A program made the position numbers and the translations under genes. Positions 15,701-29,105 of a DNA stretch of 64,000 nt are shown one piece after another. Source of the DNA: Coturnix japonica (taxonomy: Eukaryota; Chordata; Aves; Galliformes; Phasianidae). Below the pieces are notes generated by a model that was not told where the DNA came from, did not search any database, and saw only the letters and a list, made by a program, of their open reading frames with translations. The stretch's first letter is position 1. Each line of letters starts with the position of its first letter. The stretch is from contig NC_029517.1 in NCBI RefSeq assembly GCF_001577835.2, positions 22,681,736 through 22,745,735 of the forward strand, read 5' to 3'.

Positions 15701-18700
15701 CCTTCTCAGGGAACTGCAACAGTACAACTGGTGACAGGGCGATTCCAGATTAACCAGATTTCCTTTCAAAGCTGACATGTATCTGCTACAGCAACAGAGG
15801 CTGAGCCTGGTGAGTAACTCCTTAAAATCCAAAGGCAGACTCCTTCTAAGCACCAAAGGGCACAAAAGGAAAAGGAAAGTTTAATAAGCCATGTTGGATT
15901 TGCTCAGCCCGTCTGCTGTGATGAATTTCTGTGAGCATAACGAGCTCACAAAGTTAGCCATAGGTACATCGGGCCTAATTTCTTCCCATCAGTGTCGCAT
16001 TCCTTGAAGCAGCATTGTGAGTCTCCCCATTATCCACTGAGGCCATATTCTTTCTTAGATATTTCCTTCCTTTGATTCTTCTAGAGAACTGCCTCTTTCT
16101 TTTCAGTATCTCTTACAGAGATGAGACTGTTTCCAGAAAATAGACTCAGCCTTCATCCTGCAAAGGGGACCCTTTTTGCATAGGCACTTTGTTAGCCTTC
16201 CTTCTGGCTGAATCAGAGCCATCCAAAAGAAGCAATGTAAGTATTCATCCTTACTGCAAGGGGAGAAAAGACACTACCTTGTTCCTGTTAACAGACAGCT
16301 AATTGGGAAGCATTGCTGCTCATAAAACACAACTTTGATTTTTGTCGATTTGGAATTTCATCATTTTCAGACTCCGTGGGTCTAAGAAGGAAATTCAAGG
16401 CATGGCGCCTCACTATTTAGTTTAGCGGGGAGCAAATTTTATGTTGTGTGTTTGATATTCCCTTTGCTCTGTGTGATGCCAGTGAGTAAGACTGTTTTAA
16501 TTCTTCAGCACGTGCTGATGAGCCTTGCTGAGATGGAATAAGATCCAAAAAGCAATAAGATCCAAAGCACTGCTTTGACCTCTGTGGATGAAGTCCTTAG
16601 GTCTGCGTGCAGAAGCGTTTTCCTCCATGTATAAATGGTTTAAGCAGTCAATACAACTCTCAGAAATAATGTTTCAAACTTTCTGAGATGCTTTAGTGAC
16701 AAACTTTCCTGCTTTCCTGGGGAGGGCTGAAGGTCTTGACTAAGCCTGGCTGTTCTGCATGCAATTACTTTGAGGCAATTGGAAACTACTGGTTTTGTAC
16801 AAGTATCTACCTACAGTGAAATGGCAGAGTCCTCATGTTTCCTGTATTCCTTTCTGTTGTTTGGAACAAAGAACACATGGTGGAATTAAATCAAACTAAA
16901 GGGGGGGAAGGATGGCAAGGATATGCGAAGGAGTTTTTGTCGTAGTAGCTAAAATTGGCTTTAAGGAAAATGCAGGAACAAAATGAAATGCAGATGGTAA
17001 CAATACAGCAACACTATCGTATTGGTGATCCAAACTGGGAAGTAAATTGGTGTTGGTATTGTGCTCAGTGGAGTCTTTTTGTGTACATACAGCAGATAGC
17101 ACAAAGCTCCCTGGCGTTATTGCCTCTGTCATTAACAGGCACATACAGGTAGTGTAATAGGTAATGACTGCGTACTTCTTTCAACATCTCAGAGCCAGTG
17201 CTTGTTTGCAGTCCGCAGCCTTCCAGGCTGTAGTCTTTCTAGTCTGTGTTTCACCACAGAAGTGCAATGAATATTCAAGTTTACTTTCTAATGAGGCATC
17301 AGAGTAACTCAAAGAGCTTTGCTGTATCAGTGTTCAGCAGTTTGTCAAATACATTCCTCCTACAGAAGTAAAACTGTGCGAGCATGCTGTGTGGTTCCTA
17401 CAAGAACCAGAAGCTGCAGAGCTTTCAGCCTTGTGCTGCCAGCTGTGGTGAGTTGCTGGAGAAGCCTTTTTAATTCTTGGACAAAATAGGGAATCTATTG
17501 GTGGAAGTGGAAGTGATGATGAGCCCAGAAGGATGGAGCAGCTGTAGAACAGAAGAAAGAGAAGCTTTGGTTCCGCCAGGCAATTCAACTCACTTTTCCT
17601 TTCTGCAAAGATAAAATAAACTCTTGAGATCAAAGATCTCATTTACAAGGCTGTCTTCTTAAGTCAGTCAGCACATGTACTTCAATAACAGAACATAAAA
17701 GAAACTGCTCACAAGTAAGCAAACAAACGAAAAAGGATGTGTATCAATTATAAACATCCCTCATCCAACCCTGTGTGGGTATCAGCTTCATGACAAGAGT
17801 TGCCACTTGTATCCAAATGTTCTTCTGACCATTTCGAGGGGTTGGATGTAGGCGTCCTTCTAAATTACAGTGAAAAGAAGTTTGAAGCAGATGGGCTCAG
17901 AAAGAAGGCTCAGGTGAAATGGGCCATGGTGAGGGGAAGGGAGCTGCTTGTCTAAATGAACTGATACAGATCAGAACCGCAGAAGATGCTGGGACTTCAG
18001 TCTGAGCGCTGTGCCACCCCCTTTTGTGAGGAGATCTGCTGGTTGTCTGTTCTGCTCAAGCAAATGGAGCAATGTGTGCTGCTTTGGAAACTATGCTGTA
18101 ATTTCCTTTTTCATCTGTTTTTAGAAACTGCTGGTGCATCTGCTTGGCTTACTCTGCTCTTAAAGACATTTTTAGATTCCCGTAGCTCTGATTTTAACCA
18201 TTATATGTTTAGATAGGGCTTTTTGTCAAATATGTGATATTTATCTTACCCGCTGAGACAAAGGGTGCTTTTTGTTGTTGTTTGACTTTAATGTCTTCCG
18301 TCGTTTGCTTAGTTCTCCTTCAGTTATCCCTCAAATAAAAAACATTTACACTTCTCCCTCTGCTTGGTAGGATGGAGTGGAACACATGCATTAAATTTAT
18401 CCCAGAAAGGATGGCCAAATTTTATTACAATTAGTGTTACGGTACTTGCAGATATTTTAGATCAGTTACAGCTAAAATTTCATCTACAAGGTTAACATAT
18501 TCTCTGCATTTTCATGTAGTTTAATTCATGCTGCAGTTTAATTCATGGCTCGGGGGCAGGCAAACTGGGAAGTTGTCATACGGGCGATGGATATTGGATT
18601 AACAGAGGGATTTACAATTACTTCCTCTACAGCATGTAGTGTGCAGTACGCGCATCCGCTCACAGTAGGCAGGTTACAGTAACTGCTTCAAAGCTGGTTG

Positions 18701-20262
18701 TTGCCATTGGATTTTTAAGTGGCATCAAATAAGAAGCTGCTGATTGAGGAACTGAGGTGTAATGTTCTGCTGTAGATTGCTGAAATGCTTTACACTGGAA
18801 ATCAGTATTAATACTCACCTTGAATCTTAGTGACATAGAAGGATAGATTTAAATCTAAGACACCTGTAAAATGATTGAATGACCAGAAGTGGCTGCTGTG
18901 TTTTACTTTACTTAGAGATTGGCTGGTGAAATCACCTCTATTCATGCTGTGGTTATTTTTGTACCATTAAATAAAAGCAAATAAAAAGTATGGCACATTT
19001 GTTCTGGCTGTTCATTTGTACAAATCTGAAAGAGTGTCTGGGAGTAGAACCCTTTTCCAGTATTACAGGTTTTGGCCAAGGTGAGAAAGTCTGTCTCCTA
19101 TAAGAGGAAGTCATCCCAAGACTGATCTGTTCATCATGGACATCAAAAATAAGTCAGATGGGACTTGTCCGTGAGGAGCTCATGTAGCAACGGGACTCTG
19201 GCTATGTGTAAGAGGACGTGCACAGTGACTACAAGAAAGCAGTCTCTGGTGATGACTTAGGTGGTGTTGAACACACCCTCAACTTCATGGCATGCAATAG
19301 GAACGATGTTCCTAACATCCACCGCAAGAGCAGCTTACCTGTATGAAGATTATTTTCCCCAGAACAAAAGTAATTGTTAGGAAAAATAGAAGCCAACCAG
19401 CGTACCCTTCTTGAACAGGTGAGATAATTCAAGTGAAGGATTGGCTCTTGCTTGGAAACTTGAGAATACATTATCGTGTTTTCAGGCAAATTGCAATTGA
19501 CTGAGCAAGGCCTTTATGGGACATGCTGCATCACCTTGCCTCCAGAAGTTGTTTTCACTCATACACAGACTGACGGTCTTCTTCTTTAAAGAAACACCCT
19601 ATGAACACAGTGCTTAAAATGTTCTTTGAAATACCATTCCCTTCTGATACATCATTTCAGACTGGAGATCAGGACCCGTAATCTGTCAGTCTCTAACAGA
19701 GTAGTCCATGTAACTCAGTAACACTTGGGTTGCTCTGTTTACCTTTCCCCCTGTACATATCTATTGATCTTAAACTCCTCTGACCTAGAGGCAGCCTCTT
19801 CGACATTGTTTATTATGTTATGGAGACGATGAAATATGGAGTAAACAAAGAAGAGTGGAGATCCCTATCTGAGAATTTCCACCCTTGAACTTTTTGTCCC
19901 ATATACATCCGACCTGAATTTTTAGGTGCCTCATGGTCTGAAGGCTCAGCCCAGGCCAGAAGGTTTGAGAGGAAAATTTCTCTGACACAAACCTCCTTTC
20001 TGTGCTTTCTTCATGCCGGTGTGCTTCATTATAATCTCAGTCATCCTTGTTTCCATCCACGCAGGAGGGAAGGGCGAGCTTTGTTGTAGGCCAGCACCCA
20101 GTTTTTTTCATCTGCTTCTTTCTCCATGTATGTGAGAAGGCGTCCTCATGAGCTCACGCATCCTTCCTAACACTGAGCTGCCAGCTGGTGCCCGTACCTT
20201 GTCCTCATCATGGAGATATTTTAATATAAGTGTGTTTTAACTAAAGGTATATATACAGAAAG
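12701..20262. other. Intergenic, no gene recognised
   Basis: This is the space between UMAD1 and GLCCI1. The open frames are all short (about 100 codons or fewer) and show no domain or repeat-protein signature on either strand. No CR1 copy was recognised, only short A- and T-rich runs (for example ~13960-13975). Unrecognised old repeats or conserved non-coding elements cannot be excluded by eye. Confidence 0.6.
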
Positions 20263-20368
20263 GGTGGATGGGTGGGTGGGTGGATGGATGGATGGATGGA
20301 TGGATGAATGGATGGATGGATGGATGGATGGATGGATGGATGGATGGATGGATGGACGGATGGATGGT
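20263..20368. repeat. (TGGA)n tetranucleotide microsatellite
   Basis: About 106 bases of TGGA units, starting with three impure GGGT/GGTG units and then more than 20 nearly pure copies. Single-base interruptions give TGAA near 20305 and GACGGA near 20355. A chance open frame through it reads as repeats of Met-Asp-Gly-Trp and is not a gene. Such arrays are usually length-polymorphic. Confidence 0.95.
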
Positions 20369-21562
20369 AAAATGATTATTCTTCAGATTTTCCATGGAAA
20401 TTTTCTTCTTCAGTTCAGATATCAGATGCTTCCTGTGGCTCTGCTGGCTGCAATCCTGTCATTTTGCCACATCTGTTGTCAACAGCTCCATTACCAGGTA
20501 GTCCATCTGAAGAAAAAGAATGGATTCTGATTTTCATCATATTGTTATAACTATTTTATGACAAGTGGCAATACACAGAGATGGAGGTGCAGTTTCCAGA
20601 GCAGAGTCTCCAGTAGCTTCATGTGAACTATATGCCTTTAAGAACCCATCTCTCTCCTCATAATTACTTATTGTACAAAATTGCAGATGGCAGCAATCGG
20701 GTTAAGTATTGAAATGTTTTGCATTTAACTGAGGTGATTGCATTCACATTTCCAATTTGAAATGTTTTACCATCTTAACTACAAAACCTCCTACTGTGCT
20801 TTTAAAGTGTGTTTTAGAATACTAGTGCATGAAAATCCTTGATTTCAATAACACAAAATAAAACGCACTGTTGTATTTTTCTCACCAGTTATATACAGGT
20901 ACGTTCTCCAGCAGGAACCAAATGGTTTATTGTTCCCATTGCTGCCTTCTCTTTGCTCTCCATCCTCATCCCTCTCCCAGTGATGGATTTTACGTGCTGA
21001 ATGTGGAGAAAACCATCATAATGAAAGAACTGTCAAAATCTGGTCAGAAGCGGTGATCCCTCTTGGGAAGGAGACACATCTAAACACAGCTCTTGTCTTT
21101 CATCTATAGTTGTCTACATTTCTTATTTTCCTACTCCTTTTTTTTTCCTTTCCAATTCTAAGCAGCTCAGCTATTTCCAAGACTGAAGCTCAGGGAAAAG
21201 GAATTCTGGTGACCTCTTCTTTGCAGTAAGACTAAAAATGGACAGGGAGAAAGTCGACTCATTCATGACTGCTTTCCATGCTGCTTAACAACAAGCTGTG
21301 TGTGTGCCTGGTGCCTGCCAAGCAGCCAGAGAGCGACTGGTGTGCTCTCATCAACAGGGCTCACCCTGCAGCTGTAGCTCATCTCTATTTTTAGGCAACA
21401 GTGTCTCACCTTTTCTCTCCTCTGCTGAGCAGACAGACATTGTATTGTTTTCTGAGCCTTTTTCTGTGTGTTTCAACCATCCATCTGGTGAGGATGCTGA
21501 AGCCCCGTGGTGCTGATAGCCCCAGCAGGGCGGCAGTATGGGCTGATGTGAGGGGATCTTGG
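20369..21562. other. Intergenic, nothing recognised
   Basis: No coding exon or repeat is supported between the TGGA array and the CR1 copy that follows. There is a T-rich run near 21138-21150. Confidence 0.6.
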
Positions 21563-22140
21563 CACAGAATCACAGAATCTCCAAATCATAGGATGGCTTG
21601 GGTTGGAAGAGGCCTCAAAGGTCGTCACTAGTTCCAGTGCCCCTGTTGTGGGATGAGTTGCCAGCCACAAGGTCAGGCTGCCCAGGAGCCCATCAAGCCT
21701 GGCCTTGAATGCTTCCATGGATGGGGCATCCACAATTTCTCTGAGCAGCTCATTCATGTGCCTCACCTCTCTCTGAGTGAAGAATTTCTTCCTAGCAGCT
21801 AACCTAAACCTAAACCTTCCCTCTTCCAGCTTAAATCCATTCCCCCTTGTCCTATCACTATAATCTGTGTAAGTCTGTAAGCTCCTTTCAGGTACTGGAA
21901 GATTGCGACAAGATATTCCTGGAGCCCCCAGGACTGGGATGAGTACTGCAGATGGGACCTCACAAGAGCAGAGTAGAGGGATGCAATCATCTCTCTCTCT
22001 CCCTGCTGGCCACCACTCTGTTGATGCAGCCCGGGATACCATTTGCCTTCCATGCTTCAAGAACGTACTTGTCCAGCCTCTCATCCAACAGAATCCTGCA
22101 TCTCTGAGTATCCCTTCCAAAGCTCACATTCAGCAGCAGT
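21563..22140 (-). mobile_element. CR1 LINE, ~580 bp, 5'-truncated, minus strand
   Basis: On the plus strand it opens with CAGAATCACAGAATCT, the complement of the terminal CR1 octamer repeats, then GGCTTGGGTTGGAAGAGGCC, both CR1 3'-end hallmarks. The minus-strand frame contains the C-terminal part of CR1 ORF2, including SDRTRGNGFKLEEGRFR, ARKKFF and EAFKARLDGLLGSL. A single open frame of 215 codons runs through most of the copy, so it is relatively well preserved. It lacks the endonuclease and most of the reverse transcriptase and cannot move on its own. The inner boundary near 22140 is approximate. Confidence 0.92.
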
Positions 22141-25100
22141 GTAACTGCTTTCACTTCGCTTGTGAGGAGTCACAAAAGTGGGATTTGTTATGACAATTAC
22201 ATAAATATTATGTAAGCGTTGCAACAGAGGGATTTGTCATAACCAGTTAATTCTCATCCTCTCAGTGCAGATCACGTAACTATATCTTTATTCTGGAACA
22301 TCATTCCATCCCTTGCGTTCATTCAGTCTCTAGTTTGACTAAAACACTCCAGTAGATGGTGGTGAAATGGCTCCCACTTCCCCACACTGTGCCTTTCATG
22401 CTGCTGGGGAGGCAGACTTCATATTCTGTGGAAGATTTCTTCAAGTATCATTCCCAACTGAAGGGAAACAAACTCATCATGAAGTGAAACACAAAGCAGG
22501 TCATTGACGGGTTTGCATTACATGCATTACATGAAAATGGATGATATCAAAAAATCATTTCCACATTTTTTAGCAAAGTGGTTTTGAAAAGAAACTGGAA
22601 GTATTAAAAATGTGGAAATACCACAGAAACACTGAAATAGGTTGTAAGGAGGTGAAAACCACTTCGTTTTCCCACCCTAATAAACCAGAATAGGAAAGCA
22701 TATGAAAACTTTAAATTTTGATGACTATTGGCTTTCCAATGAAAACTACTGCGTAAAACTAATGAGTTGCTTATATAAAAGCAAGGAGGAGGATAAAAAA
22801 CTCAGAACATGCCTTAATTATCCAAAAGGAAAAGCAACTAAAAGGTTTGAAAACCCCTCCAGAATCTTCTTCATCATTGTCTGAGACGGTCTTCACATTA
22901 CAGCTGCTACCTTCAGAGCTTCACAATGAGGATGTTGTTCCTGGAGAAGGATTTGGTAACGTGCTTTGTGCTTTGTGAATGGTGTGTAAGCTTTTAGGAC
23001 GTTCCCCTAATCACACCACAAGTCTAACACAGCTCAGTTGTATCTACTGAGACTTCTGGTTGAAAGCAGTACTTTCCACATGCCGGCCTTCAGATGTATC
23101 TTTCTGGCCTCCCCTTTATTGAGCAGCTTTATATTTCCCCTCCAAACACAGTTATCTCCACCGATCCATATCGTATTGAATGATCTGAAAATAATGTTAT
23201 TAATGGGCAGGTAGTCACCCACAGAAAGCATAATCACATTTTATTTCAGACAATAATTATAAATTCAATGTGTTGCCTGGATCTCACTTGCCTTTTACAA
23301 AAGGATACAGGGGCTATGGATAATTTATAAACAAATAGTATTATATTATTGATCACTGATCTCCATGGTTACCAGGCTCCTCCAGTTTCATCTTGGCCTC
23401 AATGTAATTAAGCATTGTTGCCCGTACGCTGAGCTGTGAGTTAGAATAAGCTGGAAACACACAAATCATTATAACGGGCAAAGAGGGAGATTTCCTTTAT
23501 TTTTGCACCATACCACAACTGGCAAAGACCTTTTGTATGTTCGTGTAGAAATGGCTGCCTGCAGGTCAGAGCATGTGGGAGCAGGTTGGGGTCACTGGGC
23601 GAGGTCTTCACTTGGGGCAATAGCGTTGCTGCAGGGTTTGGGCGCTCACTGCCTGCTGCCATACTGGCACCCACAGGCACAGCTCTAGAGCCGCTCTGTT
23701 CCAATGGGATTTAAAGCAGTGATGAACACTCAGGTTTGTGCTGTTCATTCTTTAAATCCATATTTTTTATTCCTTGTTGACCCAGGCAATCAATGGCAGG
23801 GTTTTTGTTTTTTTTTTCTTAAAAAGCAACGTGAAAATATGTACGCATGAAAAATTAAGAGCCAAAAGAATCGACCTTTCTCTCCACCTCTGTTTTTCAT
23901 TGAGAGTAGTCTCAAATAGCTCTTGGAGCAACAGGCTGTTCAAGTTGAAAGCAAACTTGGTGAGGCTTACCTTTTTGACAAACATGTTTTGAATACTCCT
24001 CTGCGTGACCTCTGAGCTGACCCGAGGCAGGTTTGCCCTCTCTAGATGCCTCAGCTCTGATACTGAAGTACTTTAAAATGCAAATAGGAAACAATAAAGG
24101 AAGCATTTGCATCTTGAAATAACTTTTTAAAAGTCCTTCTTTCGGTCTCTGTGCGCTGATAATTCATTTCCTTCTCTCTGTCAGACAAAGTTCAATTTCC
24201 CCATTTCTGGGTTTGATTTCCCCCTGCTCCATCCCTGCAGAGCACCCCTCCCGCTATTCCCCAGGCTGTGGATATCTGCGTTCCCATCTGATGCAGAGGC
24301 TTCGAAGGATACGGTCACCCTTTTCTGCAGCAGCCATCATGGGGCTCACTCACTGCTCCTTCTCCTTTCATCCCTGTGGATATCCAATCTGTAACACGCT
24401 GCTTATCCTCCTCATCAATACCTTCATATTCTGCAGACTCTCTCCTCTTTCTAGTTGTTAAAGCCCTTCTTTGGCCAAGGAACCCTTCCCAAATAAAGCA
24501 TATTGATAACATTTACTTGCTCTACTGTAGGACCAGTTTCAAATATGCAACTCTTGGCATCTAACATATCTCCAGAGCTCCCAGGGGAATGGGCACTCAC
24601 TTTGTTTTTGCAGATATTAAAAAACAAAATGGGACTTACCAAGAGGTTTTACAGGACGCCTTTTCACACAATCAATTTCTGAAACAAGAGGGTTTCAATA
24701 CACAAAACCCATGAAACTATTACACCAAGATGCTTAGGTGCTATTGTAGTTACTAAGGGACCATCAGCGACAAAGAAATCTACTTTTAAAACACAAAGTA
24801 TAGACGAGTCTATAGACAAAACATTCTGAGTATGGATTTATGGATGCCTTTTCCTAGATTAAATCCCAAAGGATGAGGTCAGGAGTCAGTCCAGAGCTGT
24901 ATTTAGAAGAAACTTTCATAAAAACCAATGAAGAAACAACATAATTCTGTCCGTGTTTCTGCTCAACTGCCTCAACTCCACATGCAAACATCCAATTCCC
25001 CTAAATTTTACTGTCTCTAAAAAAAAACACCCCACAAGACTGCAAAAACAAGTAAGCCCGAACAGGCCCATCAACAAGGACTGAAAATAGAGATCTGACA

Positions 25101-28100
25101 AAAGTGGAGGCTATGGACAGTTACCATGAGAGGTATATATTAAAAATGGTAAAATAAATAAATAAATATGGCTTCAGGAATCAGATAGATAACTTGGTCT
25201 TTGCCACTTTCTAAGTAAGAATAATAAATGGCAAAATATGCAAGGCTGGACTGTATTAGAGAATTCACCATAAATTACATACCACAGAGTTGGACACTGA
25301 ACTGTTAATACAAGAAAGCTTTGGAGCGTGGGTTTCCAATTTCTACTGTATGAATTTTTGTCAACACAGCTTCCTGTGGTCAGATGACTTACTCTGTCCG
25401 TGCTGGTCTTTTCTCCCCCCAGAACTGAACTGAATTTTAAGGTCAGGCGGAAACTCACTCACTGGTGTTCTGCTGCAATACTGCACCAGAGAGCATTTGA
25501 ATGTTTTGCTTCTGAGCGTACCTTTGTGATTTCTTACCTTATTCATGTTTGTGATTGCTTCACATTTTCTCACCAAAGACGTAGCCATGTGAGCCTTTAA
25601 TTAAACACGTCAGCAGTCATGGAACAATTAAAGTCTTCATCAGAGACAATTAGTCTGCAGGGATGAGGAGTGGCACAGTAAGTGCGCTGTGTGCCGGTGC
25701 TTTATTTACAGAGGCCACGCTGAATAAAAAAAAACACAAGATCAAATCAATAGCAGTTTACCTAAAGAAGGAGCTTTAATGCCTCATGGATTGAGACACT
25801 AAAGTCTTCTTCTTGCCTATTACTCTTAATACACAGCCACTGTCATGGGGCTTAATCAGAATTCATGGAGCCGCTAAACCAGGGCAAGATTATTGATCTT
25901 ATTAAAGATGTAAGAGCGCTGGTCTGAGAAGACAGGGCCTCCAGAGAAAGGCTCTACCTGACCCTGCCTGCCTGGGGCTTCGCCACAGCCAGGACCCAGA
26001 GGCATTTCTCTTCTGTAGATAAGGATCTTAAAAGCCTGGGCACAACTGCCCCACACTGAGCATCTAAATTTCCTCACCTGTTGTTCTGTACACGCCTTCC
26101 TGACCTTCACCAACAGCATTTTCATTAGCTTTGAGGACTGGGCTCCTTCTGCTGTTAATCCTATGTGATGCCCCTGAAAATAAAGGAGTGGCATAGGTGT
26201 AACTGAACGGGAATTTAAGAACTGCAGATTACAGAGATGTAACTGATGGCCTAATTTGGCTGAAGCAGTACTGCTAGCACACAGAGAAGTAACCCAGGTG
26301 TACCTCTGTGTCCTAGTTATGTGGTTTCTGTTGGTTTTGTTTAGCGTGCAAATTGCTTGCTATATTTGTAGAAAATATTGAGTGATAACAGTGGAGCTAG
26401 AACAGTGCTAACAAGTTTTTGATCATCAGTTTCCAAACTGAAAAGTTAAACTAAACTTCATTTAGGCAATAAATGAATATACACAATAAACATTTTCCAT
26501 TTGGGCATGTTTTTCCATTGGACAGGAAGTTAGATGTCTGACATTGGGGCAGTGAGAAGAGGAAGAATTAAAACTGGAGTCATGTGTTGCTGCTGCTGAG
26601 CAGCTGCATGGTCATCATTTAGCAAGATACAAGAGCCCATGGAGGAACTGGAAGAGTTTGGGCAGCTTCCCCAGTATCAGTGGACAGGAGGGACACAGCA
26701 CATCCAGCAGTTTCCATACAAAATAATAAATATTGGCTCCTGTCTCCAGCCCTTTGCCTGTGCTATCTGAGGCCTCCTCAGGCTCCTCCCGACCTTCCTC
26801 TATGAGGCTCTGGGCAGTGACAGACAGCACCACACCAGTACCGGTACCAGTACCAGTACTGGGGCTCGGAAGCCCAACCAGGACAAACAGGGCAATTAGA
26901 AGGTGAATTTAGGTATTAAATTAAAAATCTCAATTGCTACAGTCCCACAAAGAGGATGGTCTTGAATACACATCTCTCATGTTCTACATCTATCAATCTC
27001 CAAGTACTGCAGCCTTTCCCCCCTCCAGCTTTATCTATTTGAAGGAAAAGGTCAGCAGAAACTTGGGCAGATCTGCTCCAGATTAAAGTGGGGGAAATTA
27101 AACCGGGCTGTTCTGATAATTAGTGCAGTCATCTGAAGCATTCACCCGGCTTTGAGCTGAATGCCGCAGCAGTGTTCTTGCAGCACACCTGCACAGGCAG
27201 GATCTTCAGGCTGAGCTGGAATTCATTTTACCTTTCCACAGCAGGCAAAAACTAAATCTTAAAACCAGAAAGGAGTAACACGAGTTTCTTGGGCAGCAAC
27301 CATTCTTTGGATAATAGGTGACGTGCAGCTACTCTTACTGATGTCAAAGCTACTGCCAGACATGGGAAAGACATTTTGGGTTCATTCCCATTGCTGAGCA
27401 TCCTATCTGAGGGATTTAATTGTCAAAAGGAGATCTAACTTGGTAAGGACAGTGATTAGAGAATTGCCATTTCAATTGTAACAAGCCAGGTAAAGTAATT
27501 GCAACAAGTGCACCATTGCAGATGTGTCTTTCCTATATGAGACAAGCAAGATTTGCAGCTCAGAACTGTCCTATGATAAAACCTTAACAGTTGATATAGA
27601 GTGAGTGCTGACTTCAGCTTGTAGCTGCAGATCCAAGTGTGTCAAACCATGCCATGTGTGTTTTAAGCCAACAACTTCATTCATACTATCATTTACCCTC
27701 CATGCCAACAGGAATAGTTAAGAAAAGCAAATTCAATCACATTAGTGATGAAACACTTCGTAGCATGGAATCTACAATAAAGTCAGTCAACATTTTACAA
27801 GAAAACAAAGAATACTGACTGACAGTACACATTCCTTTTGTATTTTCTTTTTGTATAACTGCACATTTTAAAACACTGTATGTGAATGCAGCTAAAATTG
27901 CCCATGTAGTACTTTACTTCTTTACTTCTTGATTGGGCCATTCCAAGGTGGGCAGTAGGGGAGCAGGGTCAGGAGGGTCAAAGACTTTATTGTAGGCAAG
28001 AAATGGAGCCTGATAAAACTCTGATATTCTGGATGTGACTGCAGAAAAACAACAGTGCAGTAGACACTGCATTGCCACTGATAGCCCATGGAAGTTCACC

Positions 28101-28597
28101 GTGTGCAGAGCAGTATTAGTCTCACACAGCAAACAAATGATGACCTCAACATACAGAGGAAAACAGGAAATATCAGTTATGGAAAAATGACAACAGGACA
28201 ACAAAATATTGCATAATACCAGCAATATAAATACATCCATAGGGTAGAATTACTTCAGGAAAGCCTTCTTCGCCCCTGCAGTTTAAACGTACCAAAGATG
28301 TGTTTTAAGAAATCGTACACAGTTAGAACAATGTATGACAGACATGGTAAAACATGAAAAAGCATCTCATAGGATATCCATTGACGTATTCTATTGGTGC
28401 AAATAGTTAGATATTTCCCTGTGCATATCAAATATGCCTACTGTCTCAGGAGGAATGTAAGATATGTGGATATAAGACTTAACTGGTTAATTCTGGCTCT
28501 CATCATCTGATTAAAATATTCTAGAATTTTCTTCCTTAAATAAATTATGGATTATATCAGATGACTCCTACTACGTTGTTATTCTATCCGTGACTGT
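22141..28597. other. Intergenic, no gene recognised
   Basis: No exon, RNA gene or transposon was recognised. Small items include a T-rich run near 23806-23818, an (AAAT)n-like stretch near 25148-25165, and a short CAGTAC/GGTACC-type repeat at ~26838-26862. Parts of 25590-25800 and 27100-27240 are moderately complex with ATTA-type cores and could hold regulatory DNA, but the sequence alone does not show it. Confidence 0.55.
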
Positions 28598-29105
28598 ATG
28601 TCTCTCTCTTAGTAATGCTTCCTATTTATTTCCATGGAAACGTCAACAGATACATAGAGCACAACAACACTGTTTGCTGGAGCAAATTCTCAGCTATAAA
28701 ACACTCTTTTTCAGCACAACCTCCACCATCGACCATCACCAGCTATGAACAAGAGCCTGCATGCAATGCTCATGTCAGTCTGCACCACTGAAAGTCACCC
28801 ACTGTCTCTGTTGCCACTGCTGAAATGCACCACTCACCGCCTCACTGTGCTCACATCCACTATTAGGTTTCCATAAATGTTCACCAAGTGTCAACAAATG
28901 TCATTGGGTGCCATTTTTTCCACACTGAGGAATTCAGTGTCACACCTTTACTTCATTCACACTCCTGTGTCAGACGTCATTGTGTCAAACTGCCCCTCTC
29001 CTGCCATCCATCACACAGCAACAAAATGTGATGGGCTATTGGTGGGATGGTTCATCCTCTACTGCTCGACCACCAGCATCTGCCTCTGATGTCATGGGTC
29101 TAATA
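28598..29105 (-). mobile_element. Mariner-type DNA transposon relic (Galluhop-like), internally deleted
   Basis: Read on the minus strand, a region around 28800-28950 gives FLSVEKMAPNDI, then IYGNLIVDVSTVRR and VVHFSSGN. This is the N-terminal helix-turn-helix DNA-binding part of a mariner transposase. It is interrupted by stop codons (for example after MAPNDIC and after STVRR). The frame then passes directly into a C-terminal tail (ACRLLFIAG), so the catalytic DDD/E core is missing and the copy is non-autonomous. The left end, including the segment complementary to TTTCCATGGAAATAAATAGG, matches my memory of the common chicken mariner derivative. The length of ~500 bp fits a deleted version of a ~1.3-kb parent. 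Exact terminal inverted repeats were not resolved, so both ends are approximate. Confidence 0.72.

Noticed and set aside
20264-20530. 88-codon frame of repeated Met-Asp-Gly-Trp
   Set aside because: It is a translation of the TGGA microsatellite.
21473-22120. 215-codon minus-strand frame as a host gene
   Set aside because: It encodes the C-terminal part of CR1 ORF2 and is flanked by CR1 3'-end repeats.
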